From positions 14,734,621 through 14,798,620 of the forward strand of contig OY992840.1 in the NCBI GenBank assembly GCA_963921425.1: a stretch of DNA of 64,000 bases, read 5' to 3'. The number at the start of each line of letters is the position of its first letter. Within the stretch, counting starts at the first letter, position 1. Below are positions 62,543 to 64,000 of this stretch, piece by piece. Origin of the DNA: Dryas octopetala. Taxonomy: Eukaryota; Streptophyta; Magnoliopsida; Rosales; Rosaceae. The notes under the pieces were generated by a model. It was given only the letters and a program-made list of their open reading frames with translations. It had not been told where the DNA came from and did no database searches. Made by a program: the position numbers and the translations under genes.

Positions 62543-64000
62543 TCACGTTTTGTATGGAATTGGAATAGCAACCGCTTTAAGAGGATATTTTCTATGTGTT
62601 GTTAAACCACTGGCTTCAGTCATGTCTAAATCCTCTGCTCTTGCTCCACCAGGCAATTCCCAGTTGAACTTGTGCACCAGATTTGCTAAAGCAATCTCAT
62701 AAGCAGCCATGGAAAACTGAATTCCTGGGCAGACCCTCCTGCCACTCCCAAATGGAATCAATTCGAAGTCGTTCCCTCTATAACCTACACCACTATTCAT
62801 GAATCTCTCTGGCTCGAACTCCTCGGGTTTGTTGTATGACTTGGGATCTCTTCCAATTGCCCATGCATTCACTATAACTTGTGTGTTGGCTTTGATGTCG
62901 TAACCATTTACTTTCACATCTTGGGTCGATTTGCGGGGTACTAGTAATGTAAACGGAGGATGTAAGCGAAAAGCCTCCTTGATCACCGCCTTCAAGTAGT
63001 GCATTCCAACCAAATCATCCTCTGTTATTATTTCTGTTCTGTTTCCAACTATCCCTCTTACCTCTTTCTGCAATTTGTTCATGACCCTTGGATGCCTTAA
63101 AAGCTCAGACATTGCCCACTCCAGGGCTGTATACGTTGTATCCGTGCCAGCAAGAAACATATCCTACAAGAATTAATATTGATTAAGGAAACACACACAC
63201 ACACACACACACAAATACAAAGTTACTAATATATACTTACCAAGATGAGAGCCTTTATGGTAACTCTATCAATAGGAAAGCCAAGCAAGTTTTGTTTCTG
63301 AATCCCAAGTAAAACGTCTACAAAATCCTTTTGATCATCCCCCTTCTCAATATGAACATGGCCATCCATATGCTCTTGAACCACTCTCTCCAAAAAGTCA
63401 TCAAACTGTTTAGCCACCTTGTCTAATCTAGCATGTAAGCCGTTGGCATGGCTCAACCAAGCAAGCCATGGGATGTAGTCCCCAATAACAGGAGCTCCTG
63501 CTAACTCCATAATCTCCCCCAAAAGCTCCAGAAACATTCTACCATCTTCCCCACCACTGTACTTCTTCCCAAGAGCCACTCTACTGATAACATCATTAGT
63601 AAGGGTCACAAACATTTCGCTTAGATTCACAACTGATGATGATGAGGAGGAGGACTGCTTTATCTTGGTAATCATGGAATTCGTTTCCCCTTCTCTCACA
63701 GCTCGAAAAGATTGAACCCTTTTGTTGCTTAAAAGATTTAACACACATATACTTCTCAGCTGCCTCCAATGCTCGCCATATGGCGCCGTTGCTACGTCTT
63801 TGAAATTGTAGGCAAGCTTCTTAAAGACGGTGGACTTGGGTCTGTCAGAGAATGTGAGGTCATGGGTTTTCATGATCTCGCGGGCAGCCTCAGCTGAGGA
63901 GGCAACAAGGACTTGCACGCTCCCGAAATGGAGGAGCATGAGATCAGGGCCATGGCCTTGAGCTAAGGCCTGAAGTGAGCAATGAGGGTTCAAGCCCAAT
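62543..64000 (-). CDS. Cytochrome P450, CYP71 clan, 5' end outside the window
   Basis: Two exons are seen: 63241 and above (exon 1, running off the window end) and 63163-62543 (exon 2, 206 codons and stop). One phase-0 intron before [10 protein letters not shown] is the classic CYP71 clan position. About 460 of some 500 residues are present; the membrane anchor and proline hinge lie beyond the edge. Motifs: [14 protein letters not shown] (C helix), [12 protein letters not shown] (oxygen-binding I helix), EAFR (ExxR), FEPERF, and haem loop [11 protein letters not shown] with the axial cysteine. All catalytic elements seen are whole. Such enzymes hydroxylate terpenoids, phenolics or oxime precursors; the substrate cannot be inferred. 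The intron holds an AC microsatellite (about 63191-63212). Confidence 0.93.

Overview
This is plant nuclear DNA. Genes are split into many short exons by AT-rich GT-AG introns, proteins carry organelle or secretory leaders, and the families present (GH1 glucosidase, CYP71-type P450, plant O-fucosyltransferase, multi-gene mTERF) are typical of a eudicot. My guess is a rosid, perhaps a Rosaceae fruit tree. That rests on remembered protein resemblance, not on a search.

Layout. 1-3.6 kb is intergenic and holds several TIR elements. 3.6-7.6 kb (+) is an IPI3/WDR18-type WD40 gene (RID3-like, 8 exons). 9.1-13.1 kb (+) is argininosuccinate synthase (10 exons). 14.4-16.6 kb (+) is a divergent organellar adenylate kinase (ADK7-like). 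18.6-21.3 kb (+) is MAK16, with a duplicated last exon. 23.0-26.6 kb (+) is a GH1 beta-glucosidase (13 exons). 27.3-30.6 kb (-) is an LRR receptor pseudokinase. 33.2-42.6 kb is a tandem segmental duplication carrying one intact mTERF gene and one decayed copy, with three Mutator-like foldback elements inserted after the duplication. 44.1-47.6 kb (+) is NOP56. 48.8-51.6 kb (+) is a canonical adenylate kinase. 52.8-56.8 kb (-) is an M18 aspartyl aminopeptidase. 58.8-61.3 kb (+) is an O-fucosyltransferase family gene. 61.5 kb to the end (-) is a P450 tandem array: one truncated relic, then one intact gene that runs off the window.

Most genes are unlinked housekeeping functions. A loose theme is ribosome assembly: the RID3/IPI3-like protein and MAK16 (60S maturation) and NOP56 (box C/D snoRNP). 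MAK16 and NOP56 share telo-box (AAACCCTAA) and GGCCCA/AGCCCA elements upstream of their start codons.

The most unusual part is 36.0-39.5 kb. Two GC-rich foldback elements of one family (ends GAGKGCTGCTATTTGCACA) occur there. One has a perfect 9-bp target duplication, and the sister mTERF unit preserves its empty site. The other is nested inside another foldback element, whose own empty site is preserved in the first unit. Exon borders below were set by hand from splice consensus and reading frame; every multi-exon model closes in frame with the lengths given. No search, alignment software or expression data was available.
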